Shown: positions 9,423 through 17,927 of the stretch, one piece after another
Layout: every line of letters starts with the position of its first letter
How positions within the stretch are numbered: position 1 is the stretch's first letter
Assembly: GCF_005543295.1 (NCBI RefSeq)
Contig: NZ_SRSG01000056.1
Span: forward strand, 1 to 52,462
Length of the DNA stretch: 52,462 nucleotides
Reading direction: 5' to 3'
Source of the DNA: Halalkalirubrum salinum
GTDB taxonomy: Archaea; Halobacteriota; Halobacteria; Halobacteriales; Haloferacaceae
The notes under the pieces: model-generated
Database searches by the model: none
Seen by the model: only the letters and a program-made list of their open reading frames with translations
What the model was told of the DNA's origin: nothing
Position numbers and translations under genes: made by a program

Positions 9423-9929
9423 TTATTTTTCACTGGTTTCGGCTGCACTGACCGTAAGCACGGGTACGTCGGCAAACCTGACGATTTTCTCGGTGACACT
9501 CCCGATGACGTATCGCTGCATTCCCGATCGGCCGTGTGTACTCATCACGATCATATCGATTCCGGCATTGTCAACATACTCGAGTATCGTTTCGTAGGGT
9601 GAGCCGAACCGGACCGCAGTCTCCGTTTCGACGCCCTCGAATTGTTTGGCAACGGTAGTGACGATTTCAGTCCCCTCGTCTTCGAGGTCCTCACGCCCTG
9701 TGGGCCGGCTACCGACCATTCCCGACGCATCTTCCGTTGGAGCTCCAACCATCCCAGGACCACCCTCAAAATCAAGATTGCTGGCCAAGCCAATCCCTAT
9801 GTGTTCGCTATCGATCACGTACAGCACGTGAACGGTTGCGTCATGCTGTTTGGCCTGGTTTTGAGCGTGCTCAATTGCTGATTCTGCGATCGAACTCCCG
9901 TCTGTTGGGTAGAGGATTTTGTCGTACAT
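9423..9929 (-). CDS. Universal stress protein, UspA family
   Basis: This is a single-domain Usp. It begins with the family N-terminus MYDKILYPTDGSS, and the C-terminal ATP-binding motif is intact (MSTHGRSGMQRYVIGS then VTEKIVRFADVPVLTV), so it should be of the nucleotide-binding type. An upstream ATG at 9938 would add three residues (MIC), but the 9929 start matches the usual N-terminus. The middle (about residues 45-85) holds a glycine/acidic-rich loop (GGPGMVGAPTEDASGMVGSR) longer than in a minimal Usp. A TATA-like element at 9948-9957 lies 19-28 nt before the ATG, so the mRNA is probably leaderless. An inverted repeat just upstream (9970-9996) may be its operator. Confidence 0.93.
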   Translation of the reverse strand: MYDKILYPTDGSSIAESAIEHAQNQAKQHDATVHVLYVIDSEHIGIGLASNLDFEGGPGMVGAPTEDASGMVGSRPTGREDLEDEGTEIVTTVAKQFEGVETETAVRFGSPYETILEYVDNAGIDMIVMSTHGRSGMQRYVIGSVTEKIVRFADVPVLTVSAAETSEK

Positions 9930-9969
9930 GCATATCACCGAGCGTTCTAATATTGTACAACTACCTGAA

Positions 9970-9996
9970 AAAGTGTGTTGGAAGTTATCACACTTT
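9970..9996. promoter_or_regulatory. Inverted repeat upstream of the usp promoter
   Basis: An 8-bp perfect inverted repeat, AAAGTGTG (9970-9977) and CACACTTT (9989-9996), with an 11-nt spacer lies about 13 bp beyond the TATA-like element of the usp gene. The size and position fit a dimeric transcription factor site. Confidence 0.5.
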
Positions 9997-10326
9997 GTGA
10001 CGGTCTATACCCAAAATTCGTGATTAAATCGGGTGTTTGGCGAGATCTTGACTCTGTTCGACCATTGGATGAGTACAGAAATTCTGATATGGTATATGAT
10101 ATTTTTGGCCGCCCAGCGAATTTCTGCTCTCCAGCGTAGGTGCAGTTGCGATGCACCAACATGGTAAAAACTGCAAACACCCACTCGGATTTTCGCGCTC
10201 GTAGTGCACACTTTTTGATCCAAATAAGGTACTTTGTTTGATAACACTCTTTTGCAGGTTTCGGTCTGAAAACCTGTAGGTACGCCGACCCATGCGTTCA
10301 AATACGGCGAACGATTGAAAGAGTGT
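9997..10326. other. AT-rich intergenic region, no gene seen
   Basis: This stretch between usp and the UnbV-type gene is AT-rich and holds only short frames on both strands without recognisable composition or motifs. It presumably contains the promoters of the two divergent genes. The AT-rich stretch at about 10085-10110 and the region just before 10300 are the best candidates for core promoter elements. No stable RNA gene was recognised. Confidence 0.5.
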
Positions 10327-11700
10327 ATGTTCGTCGATCGGTCCGAACGGTTGGGCGAGAACCCGCCGATGAAAGGCTATGGGGTCGCGGTGACTCCCGG
10401 TGCCGATGGACCGATGCTGTTCGTCACGGGCTTTGGCTGTCCGAACCGGTTGTACACGTTCGATGGCCGCAGGATCCGCGATCGCGGCTGTGGCATTCTT
10501 GCGGACCCCGATCGTCGAGCAATCGGCGTTGCAGCCGCTGACGTCGACGCCGACGGTAAAGAGGAGATATACGTCCACAATACCGACGCCTACGGCGGTT
10601 ACACGGACAACGGCGATATGCTCCTCGATCGGATTGCGCACGATGAGCGAGAATTGTGGTGTGACGTCTTCGGGCTGGATGTAAACTACGATCGTGGTAA
10701 CTTCCACGCCGGGCGATCGGTCGCGGCGGTCGATCGGTTTGGGACCGGTCGATACGGTATGTTAGTCGCCTGCTACGGTGTCCCTTCACGGTTTTACGAA
10801 CTCGGGGACGACGGTGAGCTTACCGACATGGCAGACGCTGTTGGGCTGCGATTCACTGATGGCTGTCGGTCCGTCATTGCCGGGCCGATCGTCTCCGAGT
10901 CGATGGATGTCTTTGTGGGTGCCGAGCGCGGACCAAACCGACTGTTCAGAAACGACAACGGTCACTTCGTCGACATCGCCGAAGCGTTCGGGCTAACAGA
11001 TAAGGCGGGAAATGCAAGAGGAGCGGCGCTGTTGGATAACACTGCTGGCGGATTTGACATCGCAGTCGGTAACTGGGAAGGCCCCTGTCGGTTGTTTACC
11101 AGAGAGGGCGATCGGTTCCGCGAAACCGCGCCAGACGCACTGATCGGCTCCGAGCGCGTGAGGAATCTCGTCGTTGCTGATTTTGACAACGACGGCCGCC
11201 AGGAACTGTTCGTCAACGCGATCGGGGCGGAGAACCGCCTCTTTCAGTGGGAGAACCGACGGCTCGAAGCGATCGACCCCGGCGACGCGTTCGAACCACG
11301 GGGGCTCGGAACCGGCGCCACCGTTGCGGATATCGATGGAGACGGAACGCTTGAGCTGATCGTAGTTCACGGCGAAGTCTCCGCCCAACCGCTGTCGCTA
11401 TTTTCGGTCCCAAACGACAATCGCTGGCTCCGGGTGCGACCAACCACACAGTACGGCGCTCCAGCTCGGGGCGCGCTCGTGGAGATGGAGACGACTGCCG
11501 GAACCCACCGCCGCGTGATCGACGCCGGGAGTAGTTACCTTTGTCAGGCCGAACCTGTCGCCCATTTCGGACTCGGAACCGATCGAACCCCGCTGTCAGT
11601 GACCGTCCGATGGCCCGACGGCCGGACACGGACGATCGACAATCCCAACGCGTGTTCCGAGCACACGATCCCACACCCGCTTTCGCCGCCGGGAAGGTAG
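10327..11700 (+). CDS. FG-GAP-repeat / UnbV (ASPIC) domain protein, CRTAC1-like
   Basis: The 457-aa protein is made of repeated beta-propeller blades of the VCBS/FG-GAP type, with calcium-binding-like loops such as DVDADGKEEIYV, DFDNDGRQELFV and DIDGDGTLELIV, each followed by NRLF- or NRLY-type strands. The C-terminal ASPIC/UnbV segment runs from about residue 355 (NRWLRVRPTTQYGAPARGALVEM ending in TVRWPDGRTRTID). Such proteins are often secreted or surface-located, yet no Sec or Tat signal peptide is present at this start. A TTG at 10315 would add four residues; the ATG at 10327 is preferred. Substrate and role are unknown. It is followed 70 nt later by the glycerate kinase gene on the same strand. 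Confidence 0.85.
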   Translation: MFVDRSERLGENPPMKGYGVAVTPGADGPMLFVTGFGCPNRLYTFDGRRIRDRGCGILADPDRRAIGVAAADVDADGKEEIYVHNTDAYGGYTDNGDMLLDRIAHDERELWCDVFGLDVNYDRGNFHAGRSVAAVDRFGTGRYGMLVACYGVPSRFYELGDDGELTDMADAVGLRFTDGCRSVIAGPIVSESMDVFVGAERGPNRLFRNDNGHFVDIAEAFGLTDKAGNARGAALLDNTAGGFDIAVGNWEGPCRLFTREGDRFRETAPDALIGSERVRNLVVADFDNDGRQELFVNAIGAENRLFQWENRRLEAIDPGDAFEPRGLGTGATVADIDGDGTLELIVVHGEVSAQPLSLFSVPNDNRWLRVRPTTQYGAPARGALVEMETTAGTHRRVIDAGSSYLCQAEPVAHFGLGTDRTPLSVTVRWPDGRTRTIDNPNACSEHTIPHPLSPPGR

Positions 11701-11770
11701 ATCGATCGCCCAAGAGCAGGTAGATCGCTCGCCCAAGAGGTATTTGTTGTCCTGTAACGTACTCCGTCGC

Positions 11771-13192
11771 ATGAGCGACTCGACACGGGATAGCGCATCT
11801 CGCGAGCGTCGCCGAGAGATCGCCGGACGCTGTTTGTCTGCGGGAATCGCCGCTGCCCATCCCGACCGAGTTGTCCGTGATCACGTTTCGATATCCGAAG
11901 GCAAGGATACGCTGACGCTCCAATCCAGTGACGAGACGGAAACAATCGACCTCACTGCGTTCGATCGGCTCATACTCGTCGGCGGTGGGAACGCCGCTTC
12001 GCAGGTCGCTCGGGAGGTAGAGTTGATCCTCGGTGACCGTCTTTCGGCTGGCATTGTTGTCACAGACGATCCGGTGGAGTGCGATCGGACCACAGTGCTT
12101 GCTGGCGGGCACCCACTCCCCACGGAAACAGGCGTCGAGAGCGCAACGCAGGTGCTCGATTGGGTTCGCGAAGCCGACGAACGAACAATCGTCCTCGCCG
12201 TCGTGACTGGCGGAGCGAGTGCAGTGTTGGCCGTCCCGGCTGAAGACATCTCCGTGGGGGCACTTCAGGAGACGACAACCGCGTTGCTCGAAAGCGGGGC
12301 GACGATCGACGAGATCAATGCGGTCCGCAAACACCTCTCGGCGATCAAAGGGGGTCGACTCGCAGCGGCAGCCGCGCCGGCCACAGTTCGGGTGATCGTT
12401 CTCAGTGACGTCGTTGGCAACGATCTCACGACGATCGGCAGCGGGCCGTTCGAGCCTGACCCGACGACCTACGCCGACGCGATCGAGGTGCTCGAACAGT
12501 ACGACCTCTCGGTACCCGATGCGGTCCAATCACACCTCGAAGCTGGTGCGGCGGGGTCGCTCTCGGAGACCCCAAAGCTAGGAGCGAACTGCTTCGATCG
12601 GGTTCGGACGCACATCATCGCCGACGGGATGACCGCGATGCGGGCGGCCGCATCGGTTGCCGAAAAAGCCGGTTACGAGCCGTTAGTGTTATCGGCGCGG
12701 ATTCGTGGAGAGGCACGAGAAGCCGCAAAGACCGCTGTTGGGATCGCCGAAGAGTCGCTAGCCACGGGAGTCCCAATCGGTCCACCGGCGGCGATCATCT
12801 CTGGCGGGGAGACAACCGTGACCGTTGAGTCCGCGAACATATCAAATCGAAATACAGCGTCGAAGGGCATAGGCGGGCCGAACCAGGAGTTTGCCCTCTC
12901 GGCGGCGATCGAACTCGGCGACGAACCGATCACCGTAGGTGCAATCGACACCGACGGAATCGACGGCCCGACCGACGCGGCTGGCGCGATTGTCGACGAA
13001 GCAACCGTCAGTGATCGTGGGTCGATCGACGGAGATGAACACACGAGCAGGATCGATCGGTCGACAGCGATCGCAGCTCTTCGTGAGCACCGTGCGTACG
13101 GCGCGCTGGACGACGCAGATGCGCTGTATCGATGCGGTCCAACGGGAACCAACGTCAATGATCTACGAGTCGTACTCGTCGAGACGGATTGA
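11771..13192 (+). CDS. Glycerate 2-kinase (MOFRL / DUF4147 family)
   Basis: This 473-aa protein matches the class II glycerate kinase family that makes 2-phosphoglycerate (or a related phosphoglycerate) from D-glycerate and ATP. Recognisable blocks are LILVGGGNAASQVA, VLAGGHPLPTETGVES, VVTGGASAVLAVP, IDEINAVRKHLSAIKGGRLA, VVGNDLTTIGSGPF, and the C-terminal MOFRL region with GGPNQEFALSAA, DTDGIDGPTDAAGAIVD and GPTGTNVNDLRVVLV. The TTG at 11744 gives an unlikely N-terminus, and the ATG at 11771 (MSDSTRDSASRERRREI) is preferred. In haloarchaea this enzyme belongs to the semi-phosphorylative or glycerate branch of sugar breakdown. Here it lies near, but not in, the glycerol operon. Confidence 0.93.
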   Translation: MSDSTRDSASRERRREIAGRCLSAGIAAAHPDRVVRDHVSISEGKDTLTLQSSDETETIDLTAFDRLILVGGGNAASQVAREVELILGDRLSAGIVVTDDPVECDRTTVLAGGHPLPTETGVESATQVLDWVREADERTIVLAVVTGGASAVLAVPAEDISVGALQETTTALLESGATIDEINAVRKHLSAIKGGRLAAAAAPATVRVIVLSDVVGNDLTTIGSGPFEPDPTTYADAIEVLEQYDLSVPDAVQSHLEAGAAGSLSETPKLGANCFDRVRTHIIADGMTAMRAAASVAEKAGYEPLVLSARIRGEAREAAKTAVGIAEESLATGVPIGPPAAIISGGETTVTVESANISNRNTASKGIGGPNQEFALSAAIELGDEPITVGAIDTDGIDGPTDAAGAIVDEATVSDRGSIDGDEHTSRIDRSTAIAALREHRAYGALDDADALYRCGPTGTNVNDLRVVLVETD

Positions 13193-13260
13193 TCGTCGCG
13201 AAACTGTCACATCTGCCGAGTTGGATGGGTTCAAGTAAGCGCGGCGTCGACCCTGTTTGT

Positions 13261-13452
13261 ATGGTTGATCTGACGTCCGATCTGGGCGAGGACGTAGATG
13301 AAACGAACGCCCCAACGTGTGCAGCGTGCGGTGAACCGATTATCCAGGAACCGACTCATCGAGTCGTGACTCGAATCGAAGACGGCATCGCGACCCATAC
13401 TCACTTTTGTGATGATGCCTGCCGAGCTACCTGGAACGACAAATCCAATTGA
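13261..13452 (+). CDS. Small zinc-finger protein (DUF7576-like)
   Basis: The 63-aa product from the ATG at 13261 has two cysteine pairs, CAACGEPI and [10 protein letters not shown], spaced as in TRASH or zinc-ribbon-like metal-binding modules. Acidic N-terminal residues ([12 protein letters not shown]) are typical of haloarchaea. A longer frame from 13189 overlaps the glycerate kinase end and is not favoured. It lies directly upstream of SBDS. Members of such short zinc-finger families are widespread in haloarchaea; the exact function is unknown. Confidence 0.8.
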   Translation: MVDLTSDLGEDVDETNAPTCAACGEPIIQEPTHRVVTRIEDGIATHTHFCDDACRATWNDKSN

Positions 13453-13510
13453 GGAGGTCCTCCGGCGATCCCGGGTAGCGTTTTTATCCCCGGAGGGGGT
13501 ATCTCGTGAT

Positions 13511-14236
13511 ATGATTTCCCTTGAGGACGCGGTGACAGCACGGTTAGAGTCTCACGGCGCGCGATTTGAGGTGTTGGTCGATCCAGATGCAGCGCTATCG
13601 ATCAAACGCGGGGAGTTCGACGGGGAGCTTTCGGATGTGATCGCCGCTGAGGACGTCTTCGAAGACGCCTCACGCGGCGATCGACCCGCCGAAGCCGATC
13701 TTGAAAAGGTATTCGACACGACCGATCCGCTGGAGATAATTCCGGAAGTCATCACACGCGGGGAGATCCAGATCACAGCCGAGCAGCGACGCGAGATGCA
13801 AGAGCAGAAGCGAAAGAGCCTCATTAACACGATCACGCGAAATGCGGTCAATCCACAGATGGATAACGCACCGCACCCGCCAGAGCGGATCGAACGGGCG
13901 CTTGAAGAAGCAGGCTTTCAGGTCGATCCGATGGAACCGGTCGAAAACCAGGTCGACGACGCGCTCGACGCGCTGCGGCCGGTTATCCCCATCCGATTCG
14001 AGGAGGTGACGATCGCTGTTCAGGTCGAGGCCGAGCAAGCCGGTAGCGCCCAGGCACAGATCCGCCAGTACGGCGATCTCGAGCGCGAAGAGTGGCAAAG
14101 CGACGGATCGTGGGTTGGCGTATTGACTTTCCCCGCAGGTCTGCAAAACGACTTCTACGACATGGTTAATGACATCACGAGCGGACAGGCCGAAACACGC
14201 GTCATCAAGGATAAAGACGAACTCAGTACGCGCTGA
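13511..14236 (+). CDS. Ribosome maturation protein SBDS
   Basis: The 241-aa product is an SBDS homologue, which in archaea and eukaryotes acts late in 60S/50S maturation. It has the conserved start ([28 protein letters not shown]), the FYSH-type domain with [21 protein letters not shown], and a central helical domain ([26 protein letters not shown]). A ferredoxin-like C-terminus ends near [22 protein letters not shown]. The ATG at 13511 is chosen because it gives the family N-terminus; the longer frame from 13409 overlaps the zinc-finger gene. A TATA-like GTTTTTAT about 27 nt upstream suggests a leaderless message. Confidence 0.95.
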   Translation: MISLEDAVTARLESHGARFEVLVDPDAALSIKRGEFDGELSDVIAAEDVFEDASRGDRPAEADLEKVFDTTDPLEIIPEVITRGEIQITAEQRREMQEQKRKSLINTITRNAVNPQMDNAPHPPERIERALEEAGFQVDPMEPVENQVDDALDALRPVIPIRFEEVTIAVQVEAEQAGSAQAQIRQYGDLEREEWQSDGSWVGVLTFPAGLQNDFYDMVNDITSGQAETRVIKDKDELSTR

Positions 14237-14353
14237 CTCGTTGGTGTGGTCTGCGGTAGCATTCGCGGGCCGGATTTAAGTCTGTCCGCCGGCTAGCTTC
14301 AACTCAACAGTGCAGGCTATCCGTACACTTCCGATCGACGCGGGTGAGACGTT

Positions 14354-15649
14354 GTGAGAGCGATCGTCGCCAAACGCACAGACGCAGGAACACCCGATCT
14401 CACCGAGATCCACGATCTTGCGGTCGCGGCCGGCTACGTTGTCGTCGGCGAACTCACCCAGACGCGTCAAGAGGATCCCGGCTACGTCTTCGGGGAAGGC
14501 AAGGTCGAAGAACTTGCCGCGCTTGCGGCCGACACCCGCGCTGGCGCGGTGATCATTGACAACGAGGTCGGCCCGTACCAGATGTACAATATCGGGCGAG
14601 CGATGCCCGATGGCGTCGAGGTGATCGATCGGTTCACGCTTATTCTCGAAATCTTCGGTCAGCGTGCGAACACGCGAAAAGCCCAATTGCAGGTCGAACT
14701 CGCCGAACTTCGCTACGAACTCCCCCGAGCAGAGGCCAAAGCCAGCCTCGCAAAGCGCGACGAGCGCCCCGGGTTCATGGGACTCGGCGAGTACGATGAG
14801 AGCCGCGAGAACGACATCAAGGCTCAGATCTCGAACATCAAAGCCGAGTTGGATACGATCGGAAAAAAGGAAGAAACCAGACGCGAGCGCCGTCGCGAGT
14901 CGGGATTCGATCTAGTGGCACTCGCGGGGTATACGAACGCCGGCAAGTCGACGCTGCTTCGTCGACTAGCCGCAGAACTCGACGTGGACGAAAACGAGGA
15001 CAAACACCCCGATCTCGACACTGTCGCCGAGTCCAAGGACATGCTGTTTACCACGCTTGGAACCACGACGCGGCGTGCGGAGCTCGATCGCCGCGAGATC
15101 CTGCTGACAGATACAGTCGGGTTTATTTCCGATCTTCCCCACTGGCTCGTCGAGTCGTTCCAGTCGACGCTCGATTCCGTCTATCGGGCAGATCTGGTTT
15201 TACTCGTTGTCGACGCCAGCGAAGATGTTCAGACGATTCGTGAAAAGCTTGTCACCTGTCACGACACCCTCTACGATCGCAACGAGGCACCGATCGTCAC
15301 CGTCTTCAACAAGATCGATCGCGTTGACGACGACAAACTCGATCGCAAACTTGCCGCGCTGTCGGGCCTCACTCCGAACCCTGTGACTGTCTCTGGGTTG
15401 ACCGGTGAGAATGTCGAGTCTCTCCGCGAACGCGTTGAGCGAGAATTGCCCGACTTCGAGCGCGAGCGGTTGTTATTGCCAATGGGCGAGGAGACGATGG
15501 GCGTCGTCTCGTGGATCCACGACAACAGTTACGTCATCGACGAATCATACGAAAACGACCACGTTCTCTTGGATTTTGAGGCGCGGCCAACGATCGTCAA
15601 GCGCGCCCGCGCGAAAGCAGCAGATCTTCAGCCAGTTGAACGGGCGTAA
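14354..15649 (+). CDS. hflX: GTPase HflX
   Basis: This 431-aa protein is a ribosome-associated GTPase of the HflX family. The N-terminal GTP-binding-protein domain carries GYVFGEGKVEEL, IIDNEVGPYQMYNIGRAM and DRFTLILEIFGQRA. A coiled-coil linker spans about residues 105-190, with ELRYELPRAEAKA and the FMGLGEYDESREND block. The G domain has GYTNAGKST near residue 193, FTTLGTTTRRAEL (switch I), DTVGFISDLP (G3) and NKID (G4). The GTG at 14354 gives the family start VRAIVAKR. It is co-directional with SBDS, so two ribosome-linked factors sit together, and it is followed closely by a CobW-type gene. Confidence 0.95.
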   Translation: MRAIVAKRTDAGTPDLTEIHDLAVAAGYVVVGELTQTRQEDPGYVFGEGKVEELAALAADTRAGAVIIDNEVGPYQMYNIGRAMPDGVEVIDRFTLILEIFGQRANTRKAQLQVELAELRYELPRAEAKASLAKRDERPGFMGLGEYDESRENDIKAQISNIKAELDTIGKKEETRRERRRESGFDLVALAGYTNAGKSTLLRRLAAELDVDENEDKHPDLDTVAESKDMLFTTLGTTTRRAELDRREILLTDTVGFISDLPHWLVESFQSTLDSVYRADLVLLVVDASEDVQTIREKLVTCHDTLYDRNEAPIVTVFNKIDRVDDDKLDRKLAALSGLTPNPVTVSGLTGENVESLRERVERELPDFERERLLLPMGEETMGVVSWIHDNSYVIDESYENDHVLLDFEARPTIVKRARAKAADLQPVERA

Positions 15650-15748
15650 CGCTCCTGACGATTGGCATTTGACGGTTTTCTGCGCCTATCGACCCCGAGG
15701 TACCGGCGAAACGAGGATTTACCACGCCGAAAACCGTCGTGTATTATC

Positions 15749-16909
15749 ATGACAGATTCACGCGGAGAGCCACCGACTGAATCAGACGATCGAATTCCGG
15801 TGACCGTCGTCAGCGGTGTACTCGGTGCGGGTAAGACGACGCTCGTGAACAACCTCCTGCGAAACGAGCAGGGGTACCGTATCGCGGTGATCGTCAACGA
15901 CATGGGTGAAGTAAACGTCGACGCTAATCTCTTTGAGCGAGAAAACGAGGACGCTGGCATTGTCGATCTCTCGAACGGCTGTATCTGCTGTCGGCTACAG
16001 GACGATCTGTTGACCGAGGCCGAACGGCTCGCAGAGCTTCGGGAGTTCGACTACCTTGTCGTCGAGTCCTCCGGAATCTCCGAGCCGATCCCGGTCGCGC
16101 GAACACTCGTCGAAGGGACTGCAGACAGCAATGACCCACGCGAGCGGTTTCGTCTCGATACGACTGTCACCGTCCTCGACAGCTACGGCTTCTGGAAGGA
16201 GTTTGATTCAGGCGCGTCGATCCCCGACAGTGACGATCCCGATCGCCCACTCGCGGAGGTGCTCGTCGAGTCGATCGAGTTCTGTGACGTTTTGCTCTGC
16301 AATAAAACGGACATGGTCCCGGATGCGGAGATGGATACGATCGAAGCCGCCATCAGGCAACTCCAGCCGCGGGCACACATCGAACGGACGACCTACAGTG
16401 AGGTTGATCCCGGGTTGGTGTTAGGAACCGGCCGGTTCGATTTCGAAGAAGCCCGGCGATCGGCCGGCTGGAAAGCACAACTCCGAGAACACCGCCGCGG
16501 CGACTATGACGTGGATGCCAACGAGCATGCGACGGGTGGACACAGCCACACGGAAGGTGCGGCCGATGCACACGGAATTGATTCGTTTGTCTACGCTCGC
16601 GACCGACCGTTCGATCCCGAAGCGCTTGTCGAGGCACTGGGCGAGCGCGACGACAACGTGATTCGCGCAAAGGGGCTGTGTCACGTCGCCGGCACGGATT
16701 CGGTGATCGGAATGAGCCGGGCAGGAGGCGCGATTCAGGCGGGGCCGATCGGCGACTGGGGCGAGGAGTCACCACGGACCGAACTGGTGTTTATTGGCAG
16801 CGATATGGACCGCGACGGAGTAACAGAACTGCTCGACAGTTGTCTCACTGAACCAGACGCAGCTGTTGCGGATCCCGTGTCGGTGTTTCCCGTCAGGATC
16901 GATCCCTGA
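15749..16909 (+). CDS. CobW/P47K-family metal-chaperone GTPase (G3E family)
   Basis: The 386-aa protein has P-loop GVLGAGKTT near residues 23-31, the metal-binding CxCC motif in NGCICCRLQDDL (about 77-81), and the NKTD nucleotide motif (CNKTDMVP). A histidine-rich stretch near residues 257-275 (EHATGGHSHTEGAADAHG) should bind metal. The C-terminal CobW_C domain ends about residue 385. Such proteins (ZNG1, YeiR, YciC types) deliver zinc or cobalt to client enzymes. The specific metal and client cannot be read from sequence. An upstream start at 15662 exists, but the ATG at 15749 (MTDSRGEPPTESDDRIPVT) fits better. The next gene is convergent. Confidence 0.9.
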   Translation: MTDSRGEPPTESDDRIPVTVVSGVLGAGKTTLVNNLLRNEQGYRIAVIVNDMGEVNVDANLFERENEDAGIVDLSNGCICCRLQDDLLTEAERLAELREFDYLVVESSGISEPIPVARTLVEGTADSNDPRERFRLDTTVTVLDSYGFWKEFDSGASIPDSDDPDRPLAEVLVESIEFCDVLLCNKTDMVPDAEMDTIEAAIRQLQPRAHIERTTYSEVDPGLVLGTGRFDFEEARRSAGWKAQLREHRRGDYDVDANEHATGGHSHTEGAADAHGIDSFVYARDRPFDPEALVEALGERDDNVIRAKGLCHVAGTDSVIGMSRAGGAIQAGPIGDWGEESPRTELVFIGSDMDRDGVTELLDSCLTEPDAAVADPVSVFPVRIDP

Positions 16910-16921
16910 ACAAACGTTGCC

Positions 16922-17080
16922 TTAGACCGTCAGATCGTCCTGTAGCTCGTCGAATCCTTCGCTGAAGCCGTAGTTCGATCGCTCCGCACGAAGGTCTGCC
17001 ATCGCGTCCTGGTAGGTGCGATCGTACTCCAACAGATTCGTCCATCCGTCTGTCATCGCATAGTTGCAGTACTTACACAT
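16922..17080 (-). CDS. 52-aa CxxC protein
   Basis: A 52-codon minus-strand frame starts with ATG at 17080 and reads MCKYCNYAMTDGWTNLLEYD, then a charged helix rich in D, R, E and Y, ending in FDELQDDLTV. The N-terminal CKYC pair is suitable for metal or redox chemistry, and the composition (acidic, low lysine) is genuinely haloarchaeal. It lies 12 nt from the convergent CobW-type gene, which is a plausible neighbour for a small metal-binding protein. I do not know the family. Confidence 0.7.
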   Translation of the reverse strand: MCKYCNYAMTDGWTNLLEYDRTYQDAMADLRAERSNYGFSEGFDELQDDLTV

Positions 17081-17218
17081 GGTGTATGGTTACCATCGGG
17101 CGGCTATTCATCTTTTCGCGGAGCAGTGGGTTATCGTAGCGGTTGCAATTATTTTTTCACTCCGATTCAGTTACCGCAAGTTCACGCTTTCTCGGACTGC
17201 TTTTCCCGGTGCCTGTTG

Positions 17219-17241
17219 CAAAGAGTTGCAAACGTTACTAT
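17219..17241 (+). promoter_or_regulatory. TTGCAAA-type repeat upstream of a zinc-finger gene
   Basis: A 23-nt stretch containing GTTGCAAACGTTACTAT is repeated at 17841-17863 with 21 of 23 positions the same. Here it is preceded by a second GTTGCAAA at 17215-17222, exactly 10 bp away, so two half-sites lie on one face of the helix. It lies about 85 nt before the zinc-finger gene at 17325 and looks like a protein-binding site or shared promoter element. Confidence 0.45.
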
Positions 17242-17324
17242 AATCTTTGCCGGTGCCCGACAGTGATAACCGAGCAGAAACGCTACAGACGTGGTATGTG
17301 CAATCAACTGTCGCACCGAGACGT

Positions 17325-17477
17325 ATGAAACCGACATCAAACGCGATCGACGGCGAACTGACCGGTGAGTGTGAACGCTGTGACTGGTTCGTGGTGCGAG
17401 GATCGTATCCAGAACTCGTCAAGGCGTACCACCACCACCTTCGATCGGAACACCCACGGACCTGGCTTCGTCGGTAA
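17325..17477 (+). CDS. 50-aa C2H2-like zinc-finger protein
   Basis: The product from the ATG at 17325 (MKPTSNAIDGELTGECERCD) contains CERCDWFVVRGSYPELVKAY followed by HHHLRSEHPRTW. This arrangement of two cysteines, about 17 residues and histidines spaced HHLRSEH is common in small haloarchaeal single-zinc-finger proteins. A GTG at 17247 could add 26 residues, but these are less conserved in character. Role unknown; DNA/RNA or protein binding is plausible. Confidence 0.75.
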   Translation: MKPTSNAIDGELTGECERCDWFVVRGSYPELVKAYHHHLRSEHPRTWLRR

Positions 17478-17527
17478 CTGGTTTCACAGACGATATTACT
17501 AATATCGGGGTCGTATTATAATGATAT

Positions 17528-17767
17528 ATGCCTGCCAAATCAAGCGGATCGCACCTCTTCGGACACCTCGTGTCACTCATTGCCGCCGGACTGTTGGTTG
17601 AGCACATCAACACGTTTTTGCCCTCGTTTGAACAGGTTTCGTACCTTGCGGGATCTGCATTTACTGCAGCGACAGATATCTCGGTGTCTCCCGAGGTGAG
17701 CGGAATGTTCCTCATTTCGACCGTGTTGATTTCGCTGTGGGGCGTTGGGTATCACTTTTATCACTAA
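17528..17767 (+). CDS. 79-aa membrane protein
   Basis: This small protein has two hydrophobic helices, residues about 9-25 (LFGHLVSLIAAGLLVEH) and about 60-77 (MFLISTVLISLWGVGYHFYH), joined by a polar loop. A TATA-like run (GTATTATAATGATA) immediately precedes the ATG. No known function; a frame of this type on the opposite strand has unnatural composition and is rejected. Confidence 0.65.
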   Translation: MPAKSSGSHLFGHLVSLIAAGLLVEHINTFLPSFEQVSYLAGSAFTAATDISVSPEVSGMFLISTVLISLWGVGYHFYH

Positions 17768-17840
17768 CACGCATTTTCACGCTACGATTCAGAAACTATC
17801 GGCTCAGACGCGCGTAAACCGAATATGGTACTATTTCTTA

Positions 17841-17863
17841 CAAAGTGTTGCAAACGCTACTAT
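17841..17863 (+). promoter_or_regulatory. Second copy of the TTGCAAA-type repeat
   Basis: This matches the element at 17219-17241 in 21 of 23 positions but has lost the second GTTGCAAA half-site. It sits in the 160-nt gap between the small membrane protein and the 3' end of the formaldehyde dehydrogenase gene, with no start codon obviously downstream on the plus strand. It may serve an unannotated transcript or be a relic of a local duplication. Confidence 0.4.
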
Positions 17864-17927
17864 GGCCTTGCTCGTTTGTCGGATAATAAATGGATGTGGA
17901 GGGCCGGGACAGATTGATTTTGCTTGC

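Noticed and set aside
10024-10707. Long minus-strand frame
   Set aside because: It is mostly antisense to the UnbV-type gene, with unnatural composition; a shadow of GC-rich coding DNA.
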